A stretch of DNA of 64,000 nucleotides. Origin: Dromaius novaehollandiae. Taxonomy: Eukaryota > Chordata > Aves > Casuariiformes > Dromaiidae. The notes beneath the pieces are model-generated. The model was not told the DNA's origin. It saw nothing but the letters and a program-made list of their open reading frames with translations, and did no database searches. The stretch lies in contig NC_088098.1 in assembly GCF_036370855.1 (NCBI RefSeq), forward strand, positions 134,994,721 to 135,058,720. Reading direction: 5' to 3'. Within the stretch, counting starts at the first letter, position 1; each line of letters starts with the position of its first letter. Positions 40,944 to 54,244 of this stretch are shown here, one piece after another. Position numbers and translations under genes: made by a program.

Positions 40944-41561
40944 ATTCCACACAAGTGTGCAGAATCATGTTCTGAGGAAAAAAGAAAAAAAACCCTTCCC
41001 ATTTCTTCCTTTCAATTGTTCCAAAATCCAATAGATTTCAGTATTATGAAATTCTTATGTAAGCTTAGTAGCAGAAACTGAACACCCCTCATTTGTTTAA
41101 GTCTTTAAAGAATTATTTTGCCCCTTCGTTTTCTTTTAGCATTTTTGCAGATTTGTAATAGCCAAACAGTAATTGTCCTTTGAAATATACTCCTGCTATA
41201 CTGACACTGAACTGACAGCTATTCAGCATAATATTCCTTTTAAGTCAGAAACCATGACCATTATCATCAAGTTGGTACACAGTAGCAGTCCTGTTTGCCC
41301 TTCCTTGCCTCTCCTTGTATCAGTTTAAATGGAACCGGAATGGAAAGTGAGTAGGGTGGATTTTAGTACTCTGGTTGTGAAGTTTAGATTGCTTGATTTG
41401 TTCATCTCGACACTCATAAGAGCTGTAATTACATTGCTCAATTAGTGTATTAATTCCAGTCTTTAGAAGTACCACATTTTATATTTAGAAATTGTAAGCA
41501 AAGCATGTGAAATCCTTCCTGAAAAGGAACAGACATTTATGCTTTCTCGTTTAAAAGTAAC

Positions 41562-41579
41562 TCTTGTATATATACAAGA
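41562..41579. repeat. Perfect 18-bp palindrome
   Basis: TCTTGTATA is followed by TATACAAGA, its reverse complement, in intron 1. Confidence 0.9.
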
Positions 41580-42877
41580 ACAAAACATAAAGGCACAAGA
41601 TAAAAAAAATGTGGAGTTACTGGTCTAATTTAAGCATTATTTGGTCCTTCAATATGTTTCCACTGATTACCACACAAATATGTGACACTAACAAAAGAAT
41701 CCTATATCCACCAGCAAATGTTATCTATGCCTTGTAAAAGCAGTTGATCCTAAACAATGCATACATTTTCTTTACTGCATCGCATATCTACTGTAAACAG
41801 GCAGAGCGAACAAGTATTGTACAGACACAATTGTACAGAAGCATTGATAAAGCACCAACATTGAAGGCACTGTCACACATTCCTATGCCATAAAGCAAAT
41901 CCTATAGGTAATGCCACCGAATTCTTATTCTCAGGCAAATAATCAGAGGCGTAAGAGCCCATATGCTATGAGTTCCAGTTATGGAATACACCTAGATAAA
42001 AACAGAACTAAAAATTTTAAAACTTGGCAATGGATTAACTTCATAATGATACTACAGATTAAGATGCTAGCCACAGTGAAGTTCAGCAGGAAAATAAAGC
42101 TTCCATTAAGTAAAAGATCACTAATAAAGTAGAATTTGCAGCATCTAAACCCCATTCACATAGCTTTTTAAGTAGTACCAACTTTTTTTTTTTTAAATAG
42201 CATCAAACTTAGTTTTATATGTACACATGTATCAGTCTTCTAGAGATGAATGAGTTCTTGCATGTTCTCCTCCTTCTTTCAAAGTACCTTATCAATGCAT
42301 TATTATCTCATCTGAAACAAGAAAATGATTATCGGCTTTTCAAGTTAAGTCAAGACAGACTTCTTGTGCATAAAAGGCAGTTTACTATTTCAACACCTTG
42401 CAACGTTCTGTGATTTCTTAAACATCTGGCAGCATCTAAGTCATTAGGGAATAGTTCTAGTTCAGTATTTCAATCGATTACTGTGGCCACTATAGATGAG
42501 GTATCATAGCCACATCTTTGAACGATAAAGTTGGAGCTTTTCTATTCTTAAAAATTTCACCACATAAGGCAAGTATAATATAAGAGGTAATTTCATTTAA
42601 CATTCTTGCCAAAACACTATTTCGAAAATTGTTACAAAGTATCCAACAATTGCTTTCAAGAGGCAGTAACATGTTAGTGGAGAACAGAACAACTTCAGGG
42701 TAACTTTCTGTTAAGTCAAACATTTAGTTTGGGAAGTTCAGTTTTTCAACATACTAGTAAGTTGGCAGTATAACCCATCTCTTATCGTGAAATAAGGAAT
42801 CTGAGTAAGTATAGATTGAAAAAAAAAGTTTTGATGTTTATACCAATCACTAAAGATTAATTTCTATGACAGAAGCA

Positions 42878-42914
42878 GCAGCAGAGAGACAAAACAAGCA
42901 GCAGAGACAAAACA
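42878..42914. repeat. Short imperfect tandem duplication
   Basis: The phrase GCAGCAGAGAGACAAAACAA is followed at once by GCAGCAGAGACAAAACAAAC, two near-identical copies differing by one AG unit. A simple slippage product in intron 1. Confidence 0.75.
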
Positions 42915-45900
42915 AACAAGCAAACCAATTAGCTTACTAGTTTCAATCGCATTTTTTAAACAAATGATTTCACAGATTATCACCATCAGTTCCAAAACCA
43001 TGCTTTGTTAATACTGCTACAATTCAAGACCTTCAAAGGCACACTTTGGGGTGGTGGGGAAGAGAGCAATGTGGAAAAAAGAACAACCCGCCCCGCACAA
43101 ACCCTTCTTTCTTTAAGATCACCGTGCATTCATAAACTATACATATAGTATTTCCATATCATACAAGTGAACTATTCACAAAAACATAATCATTTAATCT
43201 AATTTGATACTCAGTATTATATAATTCAACACAATTCTATTTAAGAATAAAATAAGATAAGCATCCAACTGAATAGAAAAAAAGAAAGGGATTAAGTGGA
43301 GTTTATGTATGTATTTTCTCCCCCTAGTGAAAATGAACACACGTACACTGAAGAGTGACAAAATTTTCTTGTAGCCCAACTTGACACAGCGTACAACTGC
43401 CATATAAACATCAAGTTGTTCTTAAATTTTATTGCTAAAGTAAACACAGAAGTCTTGAGCTTGACGTTTCACCAGAATTTTTCCCAACTGGCACAATTCT
43501 TTTCCTCCCTAATTTACTGTAATGCTTGCAGAAGCCCCACAGGAAACTGCACAGTCCTAGAAGCCTAATGAACAGAATAACCCACACTGTGAAATTCAAG
43601 CAGCACAGAGATGAAGTTTTCCTGTAAAACAGAGGATAGAGACAGATCTCACTAAAGATATGCTTCCCACTGTTGAAAAAGCAAATTAGCCTGCTGTTCC
43701 TGAATTATAGTATTTGTAGAATATGTTTATTGTTGTATTAGAGCTAAAAAACAACATTTTGAGTCTCATTAGCAGTGCTTCCACCTTGGTTCTTCTTCAT
43801 TCTATTACCTTATTAATAACTAATTGCTTAAACCCAAATATGCACTACCTGCATACTTTATGAAAAGCAATATTTGGAAGTTTGTTTTAATTTCTTGTAT
43901 AGAAGAGTACAACTGAATTGCAGAGCTAAAAATGTAAAGTTTAAGTTGTTGTGACTTAATTACTATCAGGCTTTTACCTTCAGGAGCAACACAGAAAAAT
44001 ATTATCAAGTGCGTAATAGCATTTTTGTGTCCTAATTATAAAAACAAAACTGTTAAACATCTGAAAAAGTGTATTACACAGAACAACCCATACTAAGTAA
44101 TTGAGTGTTTTTTTCCATTTCAATAAATTATTATGTAAAGGATAGCTCAGATTCTGAGGCACTCACAATAGTCCAATACTAACAGCTTGGTCCTTAGAGG
44201 GAGCCATGTTAAACAACTATATTGATAAAGAACACAGAGGCAAAGTGAAATGCTTTGGTTTTCAGAAGAGGTGAGAATATTGTAACCCAGCCTCCAATAA
44301 AACAAAATGCAACTTTTGCACGCTTTATACAGACTCAAGATTCCAAATTCATTTCAATATGGTGCTGTGGTGGTTATTCTCTTTTATTACCAAATTTCTC
44401 TGGATTTGCAAATCACTTGATCTCTCTCTGCACATAGAGAATTTGGGTGTAGAAAGAGTCCTGAGATCCAGTTCCTACTGTTTATTACATTTGCTTATTA
44501 AGCATCCACTAAAAATACAGCTGTTGGAAAAGAACTCAAAGTTCTGTGGTTAATATTCATCCATTTTGTAATATGTGTTACAATATCAATGACAAAGCCT
44601 TGCCAAAAAAGATTTACAATTTCAAGTTACAGTAACAGAATAGAATAAATTTTACTCAGGACAAACAGACAAGGCAGAGGAGACCCATAAGACAATCCTA
44701 CTATGGTAAATACTTCCTTGAAAACAGGGAACCATCCATACACAAGATTCCAACTTTAAGGTTAAAAAAAAGTACAGGAAAAAGTTGTCTATTAATAAGA
44801 GGCCAGATGAGTAAGCATCATATTTAAATAACAGTGGAAACTATTTAAGTATCTCTTGAAGACTAATAAACTTTGTTTTACAAACCACACTGGCATACTA
44901 CAAGAACTAGGACAGAAAGGAAAAATCTAATTTGCTAATACTGATAAAACAAACATGAAAGGAGCACACAAAGTAAAAACAAAACATGGTAGTAATTTTT
45001 AATATTCCCCACTCTATAGCAAGCAGTGTAAGACAAAGTTTGAAAGGTGAACGCTAAAACAGATCAAGAACAAAACTGCTCCAGTTAGTAATCCTCATCA
45101 TATTTTTCAGTATTTGCGTATAACAAATGCTTTGTCCATTTTATTTTTCCATTGGCAATCATTGTTCTTCTCTCCTCCTAGGGCTCCAGTACTAGCAGCC
45201 TTCTCCTTCTCTCAAAAAAATACATTAGATGTATAGCATATAGTCCTCTCCACAAACACCTCATTCCCAAACAGCTTAGCCACAATATTTGCTTATTCTC
45301 TATCAAGAGGACTGCCATCCACAAATTCCCTTGAACAGTAAGTCACCACAATTTTAATTTCTAGAAGTCGATGCTTAAATTATCGAAAGTGCCTTAAGAA
45401 GCCACAATAAGCAAAACCAAATAAACAAAAAATGCAGCAAGTAACTCCACTTTCATTCTCACCTTGAAATAATTATTGTTAATAGATGAAACAATCCCAA
45501 TCCACTTCCTAGATTTGCACTATTCCGCAGCTCTTATCCATGGAAGCAACTATAAAATAGAAACATGACACAGGAAAGGGCTATTTCTACTACTGATTTT
45601 CAACATGCATTCTAGAGGTTTACTACAAGACACACTAAGGTCCTAAAAAGAATTACACTTGTTCAAATTCAAAGCAAACTGCAGCATAAAATGGCTATCT
45701 TCATTAAGATGCATCATTAAGCACTTACCCATTCATAATTTGAGTAATGTTTTCCAATAAGAAATGAGACCTTCTAAGATTCAATGAAATCACAGCAGTG
45801 AACAAGCAATACAAAACAACTTAATATGTCCTAATCACATGCAAAAACCATGAAGCACCATCTCAGCCATTTATCTCTTAAATATAAAAGGACAAAATAC

Positions 45901-48900
45901 AGTGAAGGACACGTTACTGGAACTTCTAGAGAGAAAAGACAAGTGTCACTGAATAAGGGAACTCAGCATATTGCAATATTCTCTCTTAAAAGCAATCTAC
46001 AACTTAGGAAGCCTTTTTTTGGTTTTAGTTCCTATCCAGTAATTTCAGATGCTCTCAGCCAAGAGCTCTACAATACCTGCAAACAAACAAAAAAACAAAA
46101 CAAAACAAAAAAATACCTTACTCTATATACAACTAGGAATAGTGACACTCCTTCTACTTCTCCTCAGACCACCTGACCTTGTGTCACCGACAAAACTGTA
46201 GAAATCCACCTCAAATGTCCTCTCAGTATATCCAAAATTCACTTCCAGTTAAGCTTTACCTTCAGCTTTCTTAAATAGGATAGACGATAACTTTTCCTGT
46301 TAGCATCCTGCAGCTGCGATTCAATTAAGTTGTGCCTTAGCTGCACAGAGCGCAACACAGGAATAGCTTTCAGTATTACTATGCAATTAGATGGAGGGAA
46401 ATCATGTATCTTATTTTACAAAGGGGCTGCAAGAAAGGTTATGTTCTTTAAGTACAAGAATCATTAAAGCTAGTGTCAAAGAAATGTTAACTGTTTTTTC
46501 TACCTTCGAACTGTATAAAACAGTGGTACATGAAAGAACGAAGGCACCATTTTGACCATGGTAGAGCAACGCCAAGCAAAGGTGAAAACCATGCAGCAAG
46601 TTCAAATACAGTCTGGGAAATTAAGATGCTAACAGAAAGCATGCAATGTATTTCTCTTTTCTCACATTCTTAAAAGCATGCATTACAGGAAATTCTCCAG
46701 CCAACATTTATTTGTCCACTCTCATTTGCTGTTCTACCACCAGCCCCTGTAGACTCCACAGAAACTAAACATGATAATAAACTACACTACAATAATATAT
46801 TTCTGCTTTAGCTTGCAAAAAATGTAATTAGACTGAAGTATTTTCACCCAAGTGATATTATACATTACAAATAAAATTTTGGCATTTTGGTTCCCAATTT
46901 AAACTCCAAGTTAAAACATACTATAATGCCACATCTGCAGTAGTATCAGGATGAAAATCTATTCTATGTAACAACCTGGCATTGGCAAACATTAAGCAAT
47001 TGATGCCATGTTCAAATTTATTTCTGGATTTGGGCAAAACAGCTTTACCACCACAATCTGACATATTTAATGAATGCGAAAGCCTCCAAATTCTTTAGTC
47101 TGCCCCACAGTTGCTCAGTAAAATGGTAACAACTCTATCAGACAAGGAAAAGGAAGTTAGAGAGAAGTCACTGCCCCTATCATGCATGTAATCGACTCTA
47201 GAGGTCTGTTTTCATTCTTATCTATCATCGCACCTCAAATAAAATCCAGTTATTTCAGCTTCACAGGTAGACAGGATTTTCATCCTGAGAGATATGAATG
47301 AGCCATGAAAGGATTAAAAAAGCCCACAAATTAACATCACACAAATATATATGCTACATACAGAGCTGCTAAACCTCACACTTTGAACATTCAACTCAAT
47401 CTGCAGTTCCCCAGTTCAAACCACTACCATGATGTATCCTCTCAAACATTAACAGCACAGCACCAGGACTTCCACCTACGGAATAATTCCATATCAAAGC
47501 TCTGCAGCATCCCCAGGCAGTGTCTCACCTCTGGCAGCAAGGCTTGAGTCTAGCAGGAACGCTATCCATAAGCACATCCTGTCCCTGCAGCCTTGTGCCG
47601 GACCCTTCTTGACTACATGGCCCAGCATAAGGCACATACTCCACCATAAAACCAAGCATACAGGTCTCCCATGTCAGAATTCCCCAGTAGATGAGAAATC
47701 TGTACAGACGCTCAAAAAACTAGACTCATTTTGATCCTCACTTCCATTCAACTATTGCAACCCAGCTTCTACTATCTAATTATCAGTATTGTATTGAAAC
47801 AGATCTACGGACAGGAAAGGTATCATATCTTATTTTCTATTAATTATATTCAGAACAGGTAGAAGAAATTAGAAGTCCTAATTTATTTGTACAGTATTTA
47901 TTGCACATTTATTTATGCAGCAATTTCCATACCACAAATGAGGATGGGTGGGTCCCATCACCCAGCCCCTACCCTGAAGATTTTACAATACAAGACTGCA
48001 TTGTTAATGCATTATTTTCATGCATTACATGACCTACACCACAGCTGCTACATGTGTCATACCAGGAGTCATTCAGCAAATTTGGGGGGATATATTTGTT
48101 GTAGGACATAGGTGCAAGGGGCTTAGAAGCCTGCACACTTTGGAGGGGGACTGTTCTGTTGTAACTATCACACTAGTTCAAAGGAAAAAAAGATCAAAAA
48201 TGAAACTCCTGATCAAAATCAGAAAGTGAGCAAAAATCTGTATTAAATCCTAAGCACCATAAGAAAATTCCAGGAAGGTGTAGAGTTGGAAATTCATAAA
48301 GTGAAAATTAGAAATATTGTTCTCTTAATTCTTTAAAAATCTGAGATATTAAGAAAGTATCTGTAAGACCTAACATTAATAAATACATCTATATGTCATT
48401 GATTTTTAAGGTAAGAAAAGTTCAATAGTTTATTCATACTTTCCATAATAGGACAATTTTTTCAAAAACATTAAAATGTTATGTAATCTAATTATTTAAA
48501 AGGACAGTGCATTTCTTCTTGCTCATTTCTTTGAGGAAAAACAAGCTAACAAGCATGATCTGTCATTTCACTTTCAGTGAAATAACCAACAATAGCTCAA
48601 ATGTTATTTTAAGTGAATATAACTAGAACAGTCAAAGATAAGGTCACCCATTTTACTGATGTGGAAAAACGCAAGACAGTCACTCAGGCCTCCTAGGGTT
48701 GTTCGGTACTTTCTATGATCAAAGCCGAGTAGATTTAACACTTCATACAGATACTTTCCTGTGCTCCCACCATACATGTATTTGTAACACATATTTAAAG
48801 GCGCTGGTGGCTTGTATAAATACACTTGACTTACCCTACAAGGAAAAACATCAAGCATCTCCCAATCTCTAGATACTGTTAAAACAATTGCATGTTTCAA

Positions 48901-50298
48901 ATAAACTAATTGCAAACATATATGATTTTTTTTCTGTGACATAAATTACATAATTAGAGTCAGCAGAAGCAACTAAAAAACAATTAGGGTAACAGAAGTA
49001 AGGACATGTTTTTCAAATATACTCTTCACTCACAGACCTTTAGGCAACAAAAATGTCAATATATACAGAAGTTACTAAAACAGATTTAATGATCTCCAAA
49101 CAATGACAGAACAGCTATTTGGTTAGGAAAAACAGAGTAAGGGTCACCATCTGAAAATACTGCTTTGTTATTACTACTGTGGGCATCCCACACTGCTACC
49201 TTCATACTGAAATCTGGTTTTATTTATACCAGTAGTATTATTTTTAAGAAAGTCAAGCAACCCATTTGTTCTGTTGAAGTTGTACAATTCTTGAAAATCT
49301 AAATTAAGCGTGGCACTTCAGCACTTTACGGTTTTCAATAAACATTTCAGTGTTTTTAATTTGTTTTGCAGTACTAGAGCATCCCTTTTCTCTCTAATTC
49401 CTCTCTCCCCTATATATGAGGTTCTATATTTAAAGTTTCTCCTTATTGGCTGCCACTCTTCTTTCTGCACCAAGTTTATATTTCTGTCCCTGATTTTTTA
49501 GGATAGGTTCAACCTTTTACCCGCCTACATGAGATGACATGTTTTCTATTCCACCTACAATTCTCTCCTCTTACTTCCTCTTTATATTAGGTTTTAACTG
49601 AGTAGCCATCCCTACAACTCCTTTAAAGAGGAAAAACTGCTCCTAAGTTACACTTCTGCATAACTGAGGTCAGGCATTGTCGAACAGGTCTATCACAATA
49701 AGTCAAAGGTCCCCTGCACATCCACAATAATACTCTTATTTCCCTCCCAAAACAATATCCCCAAAATATTACCCCTGTGACATCCTCCCCATTATGCTTA
49801 ATGCAACAACGGATCACATCAACCTTATCTCTCTCCCCATTACCTTTACTTTGCCCACTAGCCAGGCAAAAGGCAGCACATGCCACAATTATACATTACT
49901 ACAGGCTGACCACACATGTACAGAAGGGAGGTCCTCCTGCCTCCGGCCCAGTCTCTCTTCTTTGACCAGCTAGCTACCTGTTTCTGTGAGACGTGTAGGG
50001 TGCACCGGTGGTTGAGAACGCTGCCCCACTGCCAAAGTTGAGCGAAAATTGACCAAGCGGTTCAGAAGTTACTGGCAGGGTGGGAGGAGGGGCTAAGGGA
50101 CAGATGGATGGACAGATGGAGCAATTGCATAAGCACCACTCCTTTAGGCTAAAATAAAACTGTCAAGTCCCACCTGTTCAGCAGAGCATTCCATCAGCGC
50201 TAGCCACTCCCAACTTCAAGCTTTTCTATTTTGTAACAGGTTATATTGCATTGAATTGTAGCTTTAGTCTATAGCCTTACTGGATCAACACATTACTT

Positions 50299-50320
50299 GC
50301 TGTACATCATGATGTACAGC
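50299..50320. repeat. Perfect 22-bp palindrome
   Basis: GCTGTACATCA is followed by its exact reverse complement TGATGTACAGC without a spacer. It is less AT-rich than the other palindromes in intron 1, so low sequence complexity explains it less well. Confidence 0.92.
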
Positions 50321-51283
50321 TACAATGCTCCATAAATAACCATCTTTAAACACAAGCTGTACCCAAACAAGTTTTCACAGTTAAGCAGAAAAATGATAGT
50401 TGAATAAAAATTATAATGGCATGTAATTAAAAGCATTTTTTGTAATAATAATGCCAACAAAAGAGGAGTAAGGGAACACAACACTAGTGTTTTTTGCTTT
50501 TTTTAAAGATAGAGAAAAAGCTCTAGAGAAGTAAAGAAAGACTACTACCAATTAAAAGATCTGCAAAGGCGGCTTGCCTTTCAACAGCCTAAGATTGTGC
50601 GAAGGGATAAAGAAGAAGCTGTGCTAGATAAACAGATGGATCAGGAAAGTGTGAGGAGGTCCATAAGGTAGGCTCAAGTTTTTAAAGCATGAAACTTCTG
50701 AAATGAGTATGGACTTAGTGTAGGTGTTTTCCTACAAGGATTAGTTAAGTTTAAAAAGAAAAAGAAAAAAAAAAGAAAAAAGCTCTTAGACATAGGTAGA
50801 TAGGTAGATAACACCATGCTACATATGTTCATCTGGAGTAGTGGTTTTGTGGATACTGCAACTCTTTCCTTGCCTGACAAGCAAGACAAGGAAGACTGGA
50901 AACAATTCTGCAGAAGTTAAACAAACAAATGGATGGCAACCTTGTGGATGTGGTAGATTAACAGCAGAATCAAAACACACACACACAAAAAAAGAAACAA
51001 GAAATCCAAATCAAGAGAAGGAGAGAAGAAAATCATGCTTGCATCCAAGACCTTTGCTTCTTCTTTGTCTGGAATTCCTCTTCTGAAGTGTTTAAAAGAA
51101 GGTGAGGTGAAATTACAAGATATAGACTGCTAGACCAGCGTGAATGCAGCAGTGTCATTAGAATGGGTTGAGCGCAGCAAAGGGAAAAAAGGTGTTTTGG
51201 AGACAGTAGAATAATTTCCTTTCACATAACTTCCTTCTAGTGACATTTCAGGAATAGGTACATTTTTAGGAAAGCACTGCTTT

Positions 51284-51350
51284 GAACAGGAGGCTGGGCT
51301 AGATGACCTTCTGAGGTCCCTTCCAAACTGATTTATCCTATGATTCTATG
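51284..51350 (+). mobile_element. CR1 LINE 3' tail, plus strand
   Basis: The block 'ggaggctgggctagatgacc' then 'ttctgaggtcccttccaaac' ends in 'cctatgattctatg', the characteristic CR1 3' terminus with its short ATTCTATG repeat. Only about 65 bp remain. It lies in intron 1, antisense to CDKL5. Confidence 0.9.
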
Positions 51351-54226
51351 TGCATACGCAATTACAGAGACACTCCAGGCGGACTGTCCTGTAACGCAGA
51401 CAATATTGCCAAAACAGGAGAATAAATCATTAGGATAGCCACTTACTGAACTGATGACAGCTGCAAACATATAAAAAAGGTCTCTTCCATCTTGATGACA
51501 GTTACCACTTCAAAATACCTGAAGCAATCCTATTAAGGACAACAAAAAAACTTTGTGGAGGGTTTCATCCGTATTTATTAATAGATTCAGCCTCACTTTA
51601 GTCAACATCCATCCTGCAATCAAGAAGTAAAGGTAACTTTAAAAATAAATAAGTAATGAAAGTAGACTGTGTTCTGTGATTCACAACTGAAAGTTGTCAT
51701 CACTATGACAATTCCCCCTTCTTTGAATAATAAACAGCTTTAACTTTTGGATGAAGAGTTCTATAAGCAATCCATAAGCAAATAAAGCATTTTTGATCTC
51801 AGTTGGTACATAACAAAAAGCAAACTCATTCTAAGTCATCACAAATCTATACCTACACAGATTTTTACCCCCCAAAGCAAATTCTAATAACAAGGAAAAC
51901 AAACAAACAAAGACTTGTCAGTATGTCTACCAATTACTTTGAACAACATAAATCTGAAATATCAATTAAGATGAGATGAAAATGGTTTCATATACTTCAT
52001 GTACTGTATGTTTGTACAATTTTAACCTCTGCAGAGGGTCATATAAAAAAGAAAGGCAGATGGGTCACAATCCTGTATACACTTACCCATAAGTCATACA
52101 ACTGATGCTGCACATATGTTTAACTTGTTGCATATGAATAAATACTTGTAGAGAGGGCTTTAAGAGTCTCCAGGGAATAAACAAAATACTGCCGAGTGTT
52201 CAAAATAAAAAACAGAGGAGGAAACTTTTCTCTTCTAATTTGCTTTCAGCTACTGTAAAGTTTTTACTTTACACAGCAGGTTAATAGAAATTTAAAACCT
52301 TAAAAGGGCTCTCAGAGCTATTATTAAGAGCTGACTTTGACACACCCCACCCTCCAGGCAGTTTGTTCTTGCAATAACTATTGCAGGTAACAGTCAAAAA
52401 ACACAATCTATAAAACAAACACCAGCACAGAGGGTGCTAATCAATCAAACTACAGTGCACTTATTCATGTGAAACTGTTCTGATGAACTTGCAATTAACA
52501 TGGCATGCTACAAAATGCAAGATTCCCCGTACCAGATATACTGAAATTTGCTGTAAGATAGACAGCATAAAGTAATGAGAATGCTGTAATATCCAAAAGA
52601 CTGCACATCACATGGATTGCAAGTCTGACACATTCAGGACACACTGGACCTTCTGCTATACCAACAGCTGTAGAGTACAGATGCACATGTAGACAAACAC
52701 AGTGAGTCTGAAGTGAATCACACAAAAATAAGAAAACATGCCTTTAAGATTTGGAAATATAGCAACAAGTGAGATGCTTATAAGTACATTTTTTCTGTGC
52801 TTTCCAGTTTAACTCTGAAGTTTCTATGCTCTAAAGATAAATATTTAAGTACAAAGTCCCTGTTGCTGGCACAAAGCTTAGAATAACTATTAGCAGTTAT
52901 TCCATGGCCATGAAATCAGATTGTTCTAATAAGTTAAAATGTCACCCAGTCTAGCATATATAGGTCAAGCAAAGTGATCTACCCTTCTTCAAGGTCATCA
53001 ATGGAAGAGACAGTAAAGCAGTGAACTGATGTACACACAAGCAGCTATTCACCTGTTCCACACATAAGCAGGACTTTACAGCTGACTAGTTGTTCACTTC
53101 ATAAGCACTAAGCTCACTCAAAATAAACCAAGTATACTGTGAAGATCTGCAAGCTATTTAATGCTAGATGGTTACCTAATTACCAATTCAGTTTGGACTT
53201 GAAAATCCATTTCAAAATCTCAAAAGTAACTTCTAAGAGTTGGAAAACTAAGTGTTCCCCTCCCCTGCCTCCCCAATCATAATGGCTTCACAACAGTTGA
53301 TGAGATCAACCAAAAGATAGTTCAAAAGAAACAAGATAAATAAGAACTTTCCACTGTAAATAAACCATCATAAGTATTAACCATTTCTTTGAATCCTCTG
53401 AGAAATGTAACATTGCTACAATACTCCATGACTTTTAAACACCAATATTTAATTAGGAGAAGGAGTAGGGGGGGGGAAGGGAAAATTTGTATTTTTTATT
53501 CATGCTCCAAGATTCCTTTTTGTATACTGAATAGTTAAATAAATACTTGATTCTACCAAACCTTACAGTCACATCCTCCCTTTGTTTCAGTTGAACAAAG
53601 CAGTGTGTTACCATTAACATCTGTATTTCTCTAGTTATCTGTAAGAAAAGATTAACAGAGACATTGATACAATTCACCAAAATAATGGAACTCTCCGTGG
53701 CTGGCATATTTAGGATTCAGTTAAGACCTGGATCACTTTTGATTTTTTCAGAGAACAAATGTGTTTGTTGTTTGGTTTTTTTTTTTAATATTGCCAGGCA
53801 ACTATTTCTTGTGCATGCCACCCACAGCAAGATCCTTTTCTTTTTTCCAAAATAAACTAATGTCAGTGTTAAACTATTTTATTTTTCAAAGTACATTGGC
53901 TAAAGGGTTAATTTTCAGGATATTAATGGTCAATTCCAACACTAGAAGGCTCAACCAGTTTAGAATTATGATACAAGTTTGAAGCCAAACTGGAACACAC
54001 TAACTATCATTGCAATAAGGCTGGAATTACAAGCTTCTAGAGACCCCAAAACTTCAGTATCACAGATAATAAGTATTATAGAAAGTCTTAATATATTAAC
54101 TTTAGACACCCATTTATTCCATATACATTTTTCTCTTTTTAAGACACAGCAATAGACTACTTTAACTCTGCAGCAATTAAGCATACACTTAGGTATTAAT
54201 CTCAATACGAACAGAGAAACAGAACA

Positions 54227-54244
54227 CAACTCTATATAGAGTTG
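54227..54244. repeat. Perfect 18-bp palindrome
   Basis: CAACTCTAT is followed by ATAGAGTTG, its reverse complement, in intron 1. Confidence 0.9.
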
